The notes under the pieces are model-generated. The model saw nothing but the letters and a program-made list of their open reading frames with translations, was not told the origin of the DNA and did no database searches. From NCBI GenBank assembly GCA_946612115.1, contig CAMOEI010000003.1, forward strand, positions 62,001 to 126,000: a DNA stretch of 64,000 nucleotides. The letters run 5' to 3'. Of this stretch, positions 6,391 through 15,764 are shown in pieces. The stretch is from an uncultured Caryophanales bacterium. GTDB lineage: Bacteria; Bacillota_I; Bacilli_A; RFN20; CAG-826. The position numbers and the translations under genes were made by a program. How positions within the stretch are numbered: the stretch's first letter is position 1; every line of letters begins with the position of its first letter.

Positions 6391-7466
6391 CAATTTTCAC
6401 CTGCGATTTTCATCGATTGGTCATAGTGGATAAGAGCCTCGATAATTTGTTCGAGTTCTCCTTCCATTACTCTATCTAATTGTTGGATAGTAAAACCAAT
6501 TCGGTGATCAGTAACTCTATTTTGAGGATAGTTGTATGTTCTTATTTTTTCACTTCTTTCGCCTGTGCCAATCTTAAGACGTCTTTCATTTCCAATTTCT
6601 TCTTGTTGTTTTTCAAGCATTGTGGAATACATCTTTGCTCTTAACATTTGCATAGCGATTTCTCTATTTTGAATTTGTGATTTTTCAGTTTGGCACGCAA
6701 CAACAATTCCAGTAGGAATATGTGTAATACGAACTGCGGATTCAGTTTTATTAACGTTTTGTCCACCGGCGCCTTGAGAGTGATAGGTATCAACTTGTAA
6801 ATCGTTTGGATTGATTTCAACATCAATTTCTTCAGCTTCAGGCATGACTAATACAGTTGCAGTAGAGGTATGAATACGTCCACTGGCTTCTGTTTTTGGG
6901 ACTCTTTGAACTCGGTGAGCGCCAGATTCAAACTTGAGTTTGGAGTAAACCATTTTTCCTTTAATCATAAAAGAAACTTGAGAGAACCCACCAGCCTCAG
7001 AAGGGTATTGATCCATCATTTGAATCTTCCATCCTTGAGATTCAGCGTATCTGGTGTACATTCTAAATAAATCACCAGCAAAGATGTTTGCTTCGTCTCC
7101 TCCAGCAGCGCCTCTAATTTCAACAATAATGTTTTTATCATCATTAGGGTCTTTCGGGAGAAGCATTTCTCTAAGCTCTTCTTCAAGACGTTCCATTTCT
7201 TTGGTTAATCTTTTAGCTTCTTCTTTACCCATTTCGGATAATTCAGGATCGCTTTCATTAGCCATCTCTTGGGCTTCTACGAATTCAGAAGAGTATTTAT
7301 TATATAGATTAAAAGTCTCGACTTGTGGTTCGAGATTCGCTCTTTCTTTAGAGATTTCTCTAAAGTGTTTGAGATCTTTCATCGTGTTTTCATCGAGTAA
7401 TTCTTTGTCAATTTCTTCAAGTCTACTAACAGCGACTTTAAGTCTTTGAAACATGCTTTCTTCCAT
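6390..7466 (-). CDS. prfA: Peptide chain release factor 1
   Basis: Recognises UAA and UAG in the ribosomal A site and triggers peptide release. The 358 residues match the usual RF1 length. Visible are the codon-recognition region and HSQGAGGQNVNKTESAVRITH, whose GGQ reaches the peptidyl-transferase centre (around residue 230). The AAAGAGGT site precedes the ATG. It is the first gene of the prfA-prmC-tsaC-rpiB operon, transcribed divergently from dnaX; the 134-bp gap between them must hold both promoters. The presence of RF1 with its own TGA stop fits the standard genetic code. Confidence 0.97.
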   Translation of the reverse strand: MEESMFQRLKVAVSRLEEIDKELLDENTMKDLKHFREISKERANLEPQVETFNLYNKYSSEFVEAQEMANESDPELSEMGKEEAKRLTKEMERLEEELREMLLPKDPNDDKNIIVEIRGAAGGDEANIFAGDLFRMYTRYAESQGWKIQMMDQYPSEAGGFSQVSFMIKGKMVYSKLKFESGAHRVQRVPKTEASGRIHTSTATVLVMPEAEEIDVEINPNDLQVDTYHSQGAGGQNVNKTESAVRITHIPTGIVVACQTEKSQIQNREIAMQMLRAKMYSTMLEKQQEEIGNERRLKIGTGERSEKIRTYNYPQNRVTDHRIGFTIQQLDRVMEGELEQIIEALIHYDQSMKIAGEN

Positions 7467-7600
7467 AAATACCTCTTTGCCGGAAGTTATTGTATCACAA
7501 TTAGGAAAGAAGAAAAAGAGTGATAGAAACTTCCTTAATATTAATATTAATTCTTCAAAGAAACTCTTAAGTGAGATATACTAGAAAAAGGTAAAAAATC

Positions 7601-9289
7601 ATGGCGTATAAAGCATTATATAGAACATACCGTCCTCAAACTTTTGAAGAAGTTGCTGGACAAGAACATATCGTTAAAACATTAAAGAATGCCTTAGCAA
7701 CAGGAAAGATCTCTCATGCCTATCTTTTTGCTGGTCCTAGAGGAACAGGAAAAACAACGATGGCGAAGCTATTTGCAAAAGCATTAAATTGTGAAGAAGG
7801 TATTGGTCATCAATGTAATAAATGTCGTAACTGTCAGGCTATTATGGATGGTTCTCATCCAGATGTTTTGGAACTAGACGCGGCAAGTAATAACGGTGTT
7901 GATGAAATTAGAGAGTTAATTGACAAAGTCAAATACGGCACAATCCTTGGAAAATACAAGGTTTATATCATCGACGAAGTCCATATGCTTTCAGTAGGGG
8001 CGTTTAACGCACTTTTAAAAACATTAGAAGAACCTCCAGAACATGTCGTCTTCATCTTAGCGACCACTGAGCCTCATAAGATTCTTCCTACTATTCTATC
8101 TAGATGTCAAAGATATGACTTTAACAAAGTTAGTGAAGAAGATATTAAAGAAAGAATTAAGACTATCTTATTAAATGAAGATGTCGAATATAACGAAGAG
8201 GCCATTAAATTAATTGTTAATCTCGCTGACGGAGGTATGAGAGACGCTTTATCGATTTTAGAAAAAGTTCTCGCTTATTCCGGTAACACATTAAAAGTGG
8301 ATGATATTTTGAACATCTTCTCTTTAGAGAGCAAAGAAGAAAAGATTAATTTACTTAACTCGATTATCGCTCACAATATGAGTGATGTTTTAGATAGGCT
8401 CAACAAATATATTACCAAAGGTACTGATATCAAAAGATTAACTGAAGATTTATTAGTCATCTTAAAAGATGTTCTTATCTATAATTCCTCAAGTAACGAA
8501 TCCTATTTAGAAACATTAAATAAGGAAGAGGCAAAAGCCTTAACTTATAAAATCTCCACAGATAGAGTGGTGAAGATGATCGATATTTTAATGAATACAG
8601 TGAAAGATTATAAAAATGTCACAGCGATTAATCCGTTATTTGAAATCACTTTAATCAAGCTCTGTTCAATGGATGATGAATTCTCTAAAAAAGTTATTTC
8701 TCAACCTAAGGTTGAAACAAAACCAGTTGAAGAAAAAGTTGTAGCGGAAGAAGCGAAAATTCCTGAACCAGTAAAAGTAGAAGAACCTGCTCCTACTATT
8801 AAAGAAGAAGTTAAAGTTGATTTACCAATTGAAGACACCAAGATTGTTGAAGATGTCATCATCTTAAAAGACGCAGAAGGTGATGAAGGATATTCTATCA
8901 CTGATAACCAAATGGTTAATGTCATGGTGGTTTCCAAAAAAGAAATCAAATCTGAACTTCTAGAAGGATGGAAAAATATCAAACGATTAACAATTCATCC
9001 AAGTTTAGGCAAGGCCGCAACATTATTAATCGATGGTCGTCCTTTAGTAGCCTCTAATAAAATCGTTATCCTTGAATATCAAATGCCAAAACTAGCCGAG
9101 AAAGTAAATCTCAAAGATATTCAGGCTGAATTACAAACTGTTTTAAAACAAGTATTCAATCGACAAATGTTTGTCTACGCGGTTAGTAGAACCAGATCAG
9201 TTGATTTACAAGCCTTATACATGAATCTTTTACAAATTGGAAAATTACCAAAGGCCAAAGATGTTATTTTAGAATTTGAAGGAGAATAG
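7601..9289 (+). CDS. dnaX: DNA polymerase III subunits gamma/tau
   Basis: The clamp-loader ATPase that places DnaN on DNA and links polymerase units at the fork. Of 562 residues, the first 370 contain Walker [10 protein letters not shown] (about residue 45), a four-cysteine zinc module (CEEG...CNKCRNC), DEVH Walker B and the SRC sensor motif. A Glu/Pro/Val-rich linker around residues 370-425 precedes the tau C-terminal domain. I see no slippery heptamer, so only one product is indicated. A TATACT box lies about 35 bp before the ATG. It heads the run dnaX-ybaB-recR-tmk-holB-ricT-rsmI. Confidence 0.96.
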   Translation: MAYKALYRTYRPQTFEEVAGQEHIVKTLKNALATGKISHAYLFAGPRGTGKTTMAKLFAKALNCEEGIGHQCNKCRNCQAIMDGSHPDVLELDAASNNGVDEIRELIDKVKYGTILGKYKVYIIDEVHMLSVGAFNALLKTLEEPPEHVVFILATTEPHKILPTILSRCQRYDFNKVSEEDIKERIKTILLNEDVEYNEEAIKLIVNLADGGMRDALSILEKVLAYSGNTLKVDDILNIFSLESKEEKINLLNSIIAHNMSDVLDRLNKYITKGTDIKRLTEDLLVILKDVLIYNSSSNESYLETLNKEEAKALTYKISTDRVVKMIDILMNTVKDYKNVTAINPLFEITLIKLCSMDDEFSKKVISQPKVETKPVEEKVVAEEAKIPEPVKVEEPAPTIKEEVKVDLPIEDTKIVEDVIILKDAEGDEGYSITDNQMVNVMVVSKKEIKSELLEGWKNIKRLTIHPSLGKAATLLIDGRPLVASNKIVILEYQMPKLAEKVNLKDIQAELQTVLKQVFNRQMFVYAVSRTRSVDLQALYMNLLQIGKLPKAKDVILEFEGE

Positions 9290-9293
9290 ATTT

Positions 9294-9596
9294 ATGAACA
9301 TGCAACAAATGATGATTCAAGCTCAGAAGATGCAAAGAGAACTTCAAAAAGCTCAAAAAGCACTCGCTGAAAAAGAATTTAAAGTTAATAAAGCCGGACT
9401 CGTAGAAATCACTGTTTTAGGCAGTAAAGAAATTGTCTCAATTAACATCGAAGAAGACGGTTTTGAAGCCGATAATAAGGAAATGGTGGAAGAGTTAATT
9501 AGAGATGGGTTGAACGAATTATTCGCGCAAATCGACGAGGAAAGTGAAAAAATTAACGAAAAAATCACCGGAAGAGCAGGAGGATTAGGCTTTTAA
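9294..9596 (+). CDS. ybaB: YbaB/EbfC nucleoid-associated protein
   Basis: A small DNA-binding protein, 100 residues, with an N-terminal coiled helix rich in Met, Gln and Lys and the conserved strands AGLVEITVLGSKEI and the GGLGF C-terminus. Family members form tweezer-shaped dimers that bind DNA and are always linked to dnaX and recR, as here. I choose the ATG 4 bp after the dnaX stop, with GAAGGAGA in the dnaX end as the ribosome site. The stop overlaps the recR start (TAATG). Confidence 0.93.
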   Translation: MNMQQMMIQAQKMQRELQKAQKALAEKEFKVNKAGLVEITVLGSKEIVSINIEEDGFEADNKEMVEELIRDGLNELFAQIDEESEKINEKITGRAGGLGF

Positions 9597-10192
9597 TGGA
9601 AAAGCTTAAAGCTCTAGAAAATTTAGAAGAAAATCTCTATAAACTCCCTGGAGTTGGTAGAAAGTCTGCAGAACGTATGGCGTATGCTATGCTTGATTTT
9701 GATGATGAAAAATTAGAGGAAATCGCTACCGCTATTAAAGACATCAAAAAAGAAATTAGATTCTGCCCAAAATGCGGAATGATTACCGATAAAGATACTT
9801 GCTATATCTGTGATGATGATAGTAGAGACAAATCCACAATCATGGTGGTCTCATATCCAAAAGATGTTATCTCACTAGAAAAAAGCAACGCCTATAACGG
9901 GCTATATCATGTACTAAACGGAGAACTTTGTTTAACTAAAGGCATTAATGTCGATTCATTAAACATCTCTCCTTTATTAGATAGATTAGAAAGTGGAAAT
10001 ATTAATGAGGTGATTCTCGCTACCAATCCTACTGTAGATGGAGAAACAACATCTGCTTATCTAGCAAAATTATTAGAAAAATATAGCATCACAATTTCTC
10101 GTCTTGCGTATGGTTTACAAATGGGTGGAAATCTCGATTATGTTGATCCACTAACATTATCTAAATCATTACAAGGAAGACATAAGATTTAG
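9596..10192 (+). CDS. recR: Recombination mediator RecR
   Basis: Works with RecO and RecF to load RecA on gapped DNA. The 198 residues show the helix-hairpin-helix (LPGVGRKSAERMAYAML, about 17-33), a zinc finger CPKCG...CYIC (55-70), and the Toprim domain with VVSYPKDVISLEK and NPTVDGETTSAYLAKLL. The C-terminal LAYGLQMGGNLDYVD is diagnostic. The start shares one base with the ybaB stop. An AGGAGG site for tmk overlaps its end. Confidence 0.97.
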   Translation: MEKLKALENLEENLYKLPGVGRKSAERMAYAMLDFDDEKLEEIATAIKDIKKEIRFCPKCGMITDKDTCYICDDDSRDKSTIMVVSYPKDVISLEKSNAYNGLYHVLNGELCLTKGINVDSLNISPLLDRLESGNINEVILATNPTVDGETTSAYLAKLLEKYSITISRLAYGLQMGGNLDYVDPLTLSKSLQGRHKI

Positions 10193-10202
10193 GAGGAACA
10201 CT

Positions 10203-10823
10203 ATGTTTATTACACTTGAAGGACCTGAAGGTTCAGGAAAAACAACTGCGGTAGATTACGCAGTTAAAGCCTTAGAAGAAAAAGGCTACCAAATTGTGAG
10301 AACTAGAGAACCTGGTGGCACTCCAATTTCTGAACAAATTAGAAATGTTATCTTAGATAAAAACAACACCAAGATGGATCCAAGAACTGAAGCGTTACTT
10401 TACGCTGCTAGCAGAAGACAACATCTAGTGGAAAAGGTTTGGCCTGCCATTAAAGAAGGCAAAATTGTTATTTGCGATCGTTATTTAGATTCCTCTTTAG
10501 CCTATCAAGGAGGCGCTAGAGGATTAGGAGTAGATAACATTTTAAATGTTAATCTTTTCGCTACCGAAAATACTTTCCCAGATTTAACACTTTTATTTGA
10601 TATCAAACCTGAAGAAGGTTTAAAACGTATCGCCGCTAATGCGAATAGAGAAGTCAATCGTCTTGATTTAGAGAAGATTGAATTCCATAACAAAGTTAGA
10701 GAGACTTTTTTAGATTTAGCAAAACGCTACCCGGATAGATTTGTCATAATCGATGCTTCAAAAAGTAGAGAAGAAGTCGCTAAAGCAACATTAGAGGCCA
10801 TCTTATCTAGATTATGCAAATAG
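10203..10823 (+). CDS. tmk: Thymidylate kinase
   Basis: Phosphorylates dTMP to dTDP for DNA synthesis. The 206-residue protein has the P-loop EGPEGSGKTT (8-17), the DR(E)PGGT motif RTREPGGTPISEQIR, the DRYLDSSLAYQGGARGLG lid-proximal region and a short LID. AGGAGGAACACT precedes the ATG. The 3' end overlaps holB by 10 bp. Same tmk-holB-ricT order as in Bacillus. Confidence 0.97.
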   Translation: MFITLEGPEGSGKTTAVDYAVKALEEKGYQIVRTREPGGTPISEQIRNVILDKNNTKMDPRTEALLYAASRRQHLVEKVWPAIKEGKIVICDRYLDSSLAYQGGARGLGVDNILNVNLFATENTFPDLTLLFDIKPEEGLKRIAANANREVNRLDLEKIEFHNKVRETFLDLAKRYPDRFVIIDASKSREEVAKATLEAILSRLCK

Positions 10824-11806
10824 GGAAATATTTAAAAGATAATCAACCAATCATCTATCAAACATTTACCAATTCTTTAAAGAATCACACCCTTTCGCAT
10901 GCCTATTTATTAGTGGGTGCTCCTGGAACACCTTTACTAGAAGTATCTAAATACTTAGTAAAAACTATTTTATGTGATGATCCATCTCCTTTAGCGTGTG
11001 ATAACTGCATCACCTGTTTAAGAATCGATAGTAATAACTATCCTGATGTCGTTATTTTAGATGGCAGCAAAGCTACGATTAAAAAGAGCGATGTCTTAGA
11101 AATAGAATCAAGATTTGAAAAGACCGCTTTCGAGACAAAAGGAATCATGGTCTATATTCTCCATTTAGTGGAAAATATGACTGTTGATGCGGTTAACTCA
11201 ATATTAAAGTTTTTAGAAGAACCTGATAGTGAAGTTTACGCTTTTTTAACCACTAATAATGTAAATAATGTTTTGCCAACAATCATTTCTAGATGCCAAA
11301 CATTAAATCTCATAAGTGTTGATCGAAACAAAGTTATCGAAGACGCGAAAAGTTATCTAGTGGAAGATAGCGACGCTGAATTCTTGTCATATTTCTATAA
11401 TGACGGAGAACTCATCTATGAACTGCTAAATGATGAAGAGAGAAAAGATGACTATCTCATCTCTAAAGAAGCATTAACTAATTTACTAGAGGAATTAAAT
11501 ACAGGTAATCCACGAGATTCTATCTACTATGTTGATAAAGTAATTGTTCCGAAGATCAAAACAAAAGAAGAAATGAGATTCTTTGTCGACATGCTCGCTA
11601 ATGTGTTTGAAGATTTATTAAACATTAAATGTAATCGTGAAATATCTTTAAAAAGTTATGGTACAATATTAGCCAGTTTGTCTAGCAAACTACTTCATAT
11701 TGAAAAATCATTGCAAGAAATCTTAAAGCAAAGAAACCTCATCAACATGAATCTCAATATCTCTTTGCAACTCGATCACTTAATCTTATCAATCGTAAAG
11801 GAATAA
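10814..11806 (+). CDS. holB: DNA polymerase III delta' subunit
   Basis: Non-ATPase arm of the clamp loader. The 330 residues resemble DnaX but lack a proper Walker A: the site reads VGAPGTPLLEV, with no lysine. A zinc module CDD...CDNCITC, the NSILKFLEEP segment and SRCQTL are kept. The C-terminal helical collar is poorly conserved, as usual. It starts inside the end of tmk. Confidence 0.93.
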   Translation: MQIGKYLKDNQPIIYQTFTNSLKNHTLSHAYLLVGAPGTPLLEVSKYLVKTILCDDPSPLACDNCITCLRIDSNNYPDVVILDGSKATIKKSDVLEIESRFEKTAFETKGIMVYILHLVENMTVDAVNSILKFLEEPDSEVYAFLTTNNVNNVLPTIISRCQTLNLISVDRNKVIEDAKSYLVEDSDAEFLSYFYNDGELIYELLNDEERKDDYLISKEALTNLLEELNTGNPRDSIYYVDKVIVPKIKTKEEMRFFVDMLANVFEDLLNIKCNREISLKSYGTILASLSSKLLHIEKSLQEILKQRNLINMNLNISLQLDHLILSIVKE

Positions 11807-11812
11807 ACATTT

Positions 11813-12745
11813 ATGGAAGAAAATAATATCAATCAATTTAAACAATACGTCGGAGTCAAATTCTCATACACCACTCACGCTTATTTTTTTGGAGTAGGTG
11901 ATTTAGATGTTAAAGTTGGAGATAAAGTTGTAGTTGAAACTACCCATGGTCCAGAGCTTGGTGAAATCGCTTTTGAACCAATTGATATCTCTCAATATAA
12001 AAGCGAATTATTACTAAGACCAATATTAAGAAAAGCTACTGATACAGACGTCAAATTAGCGGAAATTAACGAAAAAGACGCTGTTTTTGCGAAGGAAATC
12101 TGCAAATCAGAGATTGAAAAAGCAGGTTTAGATATGTCTCTTATTTCTTGTGAATATACTTTAGATAAAGGAAAAGTTGTTTTTACTTATGTCGCTGATG
12201 AAAGAGTGGATTTTAGAGAACTCTTAAAAGCTTTAGCGAGTAAACTTCATACCAGAATTGAACTCCGTCAAATCGGTAGTAGAGATAAAGCTAAACTAGT
12301 TGGAGGGCTTGGAATGTGTGGCCTTCCACTTTGCTGCTCTTCTTTCTTAAATGAGTTTGATGGCATTTCAATAACAAGAGCAAAAAACCAAATGCTCGCC
12401 ATCAATATTCCTAAATTAAGCGGACACTGTGGAAAGCTTATGTGCTGCTTAAAATATGAAGATGATGCCTATACTGATTTAAAAACCCTATATCCAGAAG
12501 TGGGAAGTAAATGCTTTATTGATAAAGTTGAATATACAGTTAGTCAAATCAATGTTATTTCTTCTACCGTTAGAGTGGATAATGAAGAAGACACTAAGAT
12601 TCTTTCTTTAGAAGATTTCATTTCTCAAACCGGTTTTAGAAACAAAAAACAACAAGAAGAAAGAAAAGAATTTAGAAATAACAACAATCACCATAACCGT
12701 GATTTCAGAAATAAGAATAGAAACAATAACAATGAAAAGAATTAA
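11813..12745 (+). CDS. ricT: PSP1-domain regulator RicT (YaaT)
   Basis: RicT forms the Y-complex with RicA and RicF, carries iron-sulfur clusters and helps RNase Y maturate mRNAs in Bacillus. The 310 residues include the PSP1 core GGLGMCGLPLCCSSFL and SGHCGKLMCCLKYED around residues 163-217, giving the cysteines expected for Fe-S ligation. The tail is Asn/Arg/Lys rich and low complexity, a likely RNA-contact extension. RicA and RicF partners are not in this window. The rsmI start lies within its last codons. Confidence 0.92.
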   Translation: MEENNINQFKQYVGVKFSYTTHAYFFGVGDLDVKVGDKVVVETTHGPELGEIAFEPIDISQYKSELLLRPILRKATDTDVKLAEINEKDAVFAKEICKSEIEKAGLDMSLISCEYTLDKGKVVFTYVADERVDFRELLKALASKLHTRIELRQIGSRDKAKLVGGLGMCGLPLCCSSFLNEFDGISITRAKNQMLAINIPKLSGHCGKLMCCLKYEDDAYTDLKTLYPEVGSKCFIDKVEYTVSQINVISSTVRVDNEEDTKILSLEDFISQTGFRNKKQQEERKEFRNNNNHHNRDFRNKNRNNNNEKN

Positions 12746-13571
12746 ATCTTTTGATTCATCTCATAAAGTTTTATATTTAATCGCTACTCCAATAGGTAAC
12801 TTAGGAGAGTTTTCTTCTCGCGCTATCGAAACGATTAATGAAATGGATTTAATCGCTGCGGAAGATACTAGAAATACTGGCGATCTTTTACACAAGTTTG
12901 GGATTAAAAAACCACTAGTCTCTTTAAGAGAACATAATGAAATTGAAGCCTCAAATAAAATCGTTGAACAGATTAAAGAAGGTAAAAAAGTTGCCTATAT
13001 GTCAGATGCTGGATATCCAGGTATCTCTGACCCTGGCTATTTATTAACAAAGATTTGTATTGAAAACGATATCGCTGTGTCAGTTATATCTGGTAGCAGT
13101 GCTTTTATTAACGCTTTAGTGAGTTCTGGTTTACCAACTGATCACTTTTATTTCTACGGTTTTTTACCTGTTAAAGATGGAGAAGCAAAAGAAGTATTAG
13201 ATGATTTAAAAGTTAGAAAAGAAACTATCGTTTTATATGAAAGTCCACACCGCATAAAAGATACACTTCAAAAATTATTAGATAATCTTGGAGATCGATA
13301 TATTGTCTTACAAAGAGAATTAACAAAGATTAACGAAGAGAAGATCTACGGACATTTAAGCGAAATATTATCTTTAGATTTCTCTACCTTAAAAGGAGAA
13401 ATGGTTATTGTTATTGAAGGTAATAAAGGAGAACCTTCTTTAAGCGAAGAAGAAATTATAGAAAAAGTTAACTTCTTTATAAATAAAGGAATGAGCAAAA
13501 AGGATGCGATAGAAACAACTTCAATTATCTATAACATCCGTAAAAATCTCTTAAAAGACTTATTTAAATAA
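12732..13571 (+). CDS. rsmI: 16S rRNA (cytidine-1402 2'-O)-methyltransferase
   Basis: Methylates the ribose of C1402 in 16S rRNA. The 279 residues have the tetrapyrrole-methylase fold: YLIATPIGNLGEFSSRA, AAEDTRNTGDLL, the glycine-rich MSDAGYPGISDPGYLL and SGSSAFINALVSSGLPTDHF. I pick ATG inside the end of ricT (14-bp overlap); no clear ribosome site precedes it, so coupling to ricT is likely. A GTG 33 bases upstream is the alternative. A terminator follows. Confidence 0.94.
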   Translation: MKRIKSFDSSHKVLYLIATPIGNLGEFSSRAIETINEMDLIAAEDTRNTGDLLHKFGIKKPLVSLREHNEIEASNKIVEQIKEGKKVAYMSDAGYPGISDPGYLLTKICIENDIAVSVISGSSAFINALVSSGLPTDHFYFYGFLPVKDGEAKEVLDDLKVRKETIVLYESPHRIKDTLQKLLDNLGDRYIVLQRELTKINEEKIYGHLSEILSLDFSTLKGEMVIVIEGNKGEPSLSEEEIIEKVNFFINKGMSKKDAIETTSIIYNIRKNLLKDLFK

Positions 13572-13581
13572 ATAAAAATTC

Positions 13582-13610
13582 TTGAAATATCAAATTATCT
13601 TTTCTATCAT
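13582..13610 (+). promoter_or_regulatory. typA promoter nested in the terminator
   Basis: TTGAAA, 17 bp, TATCAT. The -10 box is the loop of the terminator hairpin and transcription would begin within its 3' arm. Confidence 0.55.
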
Positions 13611-13627
13611 TGAAAAGATTTTTTTTG
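13597..13627 (+). terminator. Terminator after rsmI
   Basis: ATCTTTTC (13597-13604), loop, GAAAAGAT (13612-13619), then eight T. It ends the dnaX-rsmI run and overlaps the typA promoter. Confidence 0.8.
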
Positions 13628-13643
13628 TATCGAGGAGGGTTTT

Positions 13644-15476
13644 ATGGAATTAAGAAACATCGCAATTATCGCTCACGTAGACCACGGCAAGACCACACTT
13701 GTTGACCAATTATTAAAAGCTAGTGAGACATTTAGAGATAACGAAGAATTGAATGACCGCGCAATGGATTCCAATGATATCGAAAGAGAAAGAGGAATCA
13801 CTATTTTAGCTAAAACCACTTCAATTATTTATCACGATACAAAAATTAATATCTTAGACACTCCAGGTCACGCTGACTTTGGAGGAGAAGTTGAAAGAAT
13901 CATGAACATGGTGGATGGATGCCTATTATTAGTGGACGCTTTTGAAGGAACCATGCCACAAACTAGATTCGTTTTAAAGAAAGCTTTAGAAGCACATGTC
14001 AAACCTATCGTTGTCATCAATAAAATTGACCGCGCAAATATTGATGTCGCTAAGACTTTAGATGAAGTTTTAACTTTATTTATTGAATTAGGAGCGCCTG
14101 ATGAATTCTTAGAATTCAAAACAGTCTACGCTAGTGCGTTAAAAGGTACTTCTTCTTATGATAGTGATCCAGCTAGTCAAGTAGCTGGAATGGACGCTAT
14201 TTTACAAACTATTATTGATGAAATTCCTGCCCCAAATATGGACAAGGATTCGCCATTACAACTACAAATTTCTTTATTAGACTATAACGACTTTGTTGGA
14301 AGAATTGGTATCGGCACTATTAAAAGAGGAACGATTAAAGTTAATGAAACTGTCTCTGTTAGTAGATTAGATGGACAAGTTAATAACTTTAGAGTCTTAA
14401 AACTCTTTGGTTTCCAAGGATTAAAAAGATTAGAAATTGAAGAAGCTTACGCTGGAGATATCGTTGCAGTCGCTGGATTAAGTGATATCAACGTTGGAGA
14501 AACTATCTGCACAATGGGAAAAGTTGAACCATTACCATTAATTAGATTGGATGAACCAACTCTTCAAATGACTTTTGGCACTAACTCTTCTCCATTTTCT
14601 GGAAAAGACGGTAAACAACTTACCGCCAGAAAAATCGAAGAAAGATTATATCGTGAAACTCAAAAGGATGTTGCCTTAAGAGTGGAAAGAATTCCAAATA
14701 CTGAATCTTGGATCGTTTCAGGAAGAGGTGAATTACATCTTTCAATTTTAATTGAAAATATGAGAAGAGAAAGCTTCGAATTAGAAGTTAGTAAACCTCA
14801 AGTCATCATTAAAGAAATTGATGGCAAGAAATGTGAACCATATGAAGACTTATTCATCGATGTTCCAAATGAATATGTTGGAGATATCATGACCACAATT
14901 GGAGAAAGAAATGGTGAACTCATCAATATGGATGCGAAAGAAACTGTCACCATTTTAAACTATGTCATTCCTTCAAGAGGTTTATTAGGTTATATGACTA
15001 ATTTTATGACCTTAACCAAAGGATATGGCATTCTCTCTCACACATATAAAGAGTATCGTCCAATCACTAACGCAACAATTGGAGAAAGAAACATTGGTGT
15101 TTTAGTCTCTGTTGCTTCAGGACAAGCCACTCCATACGCCATTGAACACACTGAAGAAAGAGGAACAATGTTTATCTCTCCAGGTACTGAAGTATATGAA
15201 GGAATGATTGTTGGAGAACACCGTTATGATTTCGACTTAGCGGTTAATGTTACCGAAAAGAAGAATCTTACAAACGTTAGAAGTAGTAACAAAGATAACA
15301 CAGTTGTCTTAAAGTCTCCTCGTAAAATGTCACTAGAAGCATGTTTAGATTATATCAACTCAGATGAGCTTGTTGAGATCACTCCAACAACCTTCAGAAT
15401 GAGAAAGAAAATCTTAAATACTGCTGAAAGAAAGAAACACGACGCTCACGTTAAAAAAGAGCAAGAAAACAACTAA
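13644..15476 (+). CDS. typA: Ribosome-associated GTPase TypA/BipA
   Basis: A translational GTPase of the EF-G class that assists 50S assembly and stress or cold adaptation. The 610 residues include G1 AHVDHGKTTL (11-20), G2 around RERGITILAK, G3 DTPGHADFGGE, G4 NKIDR and G5 SALKG, followed by the EF-G-like domains II, III and V and the BipA-specific C-terminal domain (RGLLGYMTNFMTLTKGYG near 445). GAGGAGGG lies before the ATG. Single-gene unit between a promoter nested in the upstream terminator and a bidirectional terminator. Confidence 0.97.
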   Translation: MELRNIAIIAHVDHGKTTLVDQLLKASETFRDNEELNDRAMDSNDIERERGITILAKTTSIIYHDTKINILDTPGHADFGGEVERIMNMVDGCLLLVDAFEGTMPQTRFVLKKALEAHVKPIVVINKIDRANIDVAKTLDEVLTLFIELGAPDEFLEFKTVYASALKGTSSYDSDPASQVAGMDAILQTIIDEIPAPNMDKDSPLQLQISLLDYNDFVGRIGIGTIKRGTIKVNETVSVSRLDGQVNNFRVLKLFGFQGLKRLEIEEAYAGDIVAVAGLSDINVGETICTMGKVEPLPLIRLDEPTLQMTFGTNSSPFSGKDGKQLTARKIEERLYRETQKDVALRVERIPNTESWIVSGRGELHLSILIENMRRESFELEVSKPQVIIKEIDGKKCEPYEDLFIDVPNEYVGDIMTTIGERNGELINMDAKETVTILNYVIPSRGLLGYMTNFMTLTKGYGILSHTYKEYRPITNATIGERNIGVLVSVASGQATPYAIEHTEERGTMFISPGTEVYEGMIVGEHRYDFDLAVNVTEKKNLTNVRSSNKDNTVVLKSPRKMSLEACLDYINSDELVEITPTTFRMRKKILNTAERKKHDAHVKKEQENN

Positions 15477-15503
15477 AAAAGCTGGCAAAAACCAGCTTTT
15501 TGT
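15474..15503. terminator. Bidirectional terminator between typA and DUF2188 gene
   Basis: AAAAAGCTGG, loop CAAAAA, CCAGCTTTTT. A and T runs flank both sides, so it can serve both convergent genes. Confidence 0.85.
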
Positions 15504-15528
15504 TTAAAAACTAATAAAAATTTAGTAA

Positions 15529-15741
15529 TTATCTTTTTGCTTTAATACGGCCTTTGTTTTCGCCTTTTGAGTTATGAACCAACATTTTTCCATCTTGGTT
15601 GTTGGCCATTTTCTTTGAGTACTCAATAGCTTCTTTTTGGGTCTTAAATAACTTGATAGCTTTTTGTCCGCCAGCGTATTTAACTTCCCATTTTCCGTCG
15701 TCTCTTTTAACGACATGATAGACACGTGTTGCTTCTGCCAT
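15529..15741 (-). CDS. DUF2188-domain small protein
   Basis: A 70-residue basic protein with the DUF2188 pattern: YHVVKRDDGKWEVKYAG, then a helix TQKEAIEYSKKMANN and GKMLVHNSKGENKGRIK. Such proteins are widespread and of unknown role; some resemble small RNA- or DNA-binding proteins. AGGAGAGAAG precedes the ATG. Only 23 bp separate it from the endonuclease gene upstream, so they may be cotranscribed. Confidence 0.85.
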   Translation of the reverse strand: MAEATRVYHVVKRDDGKWEVKYAGGQKAIKLFKTQKEAIEYSKKMANNQDGKMLVHNSKGENKGRIKAKR

Positions 15742-15764
15742 AAATCTTCTCTCCTTTTTAAAAC

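Noticed and set aside
8701..8982. Minus-strand frame in dnaX
   Set aside because: It is the shadow of the low-complexity Glu/Pro/Val linker.
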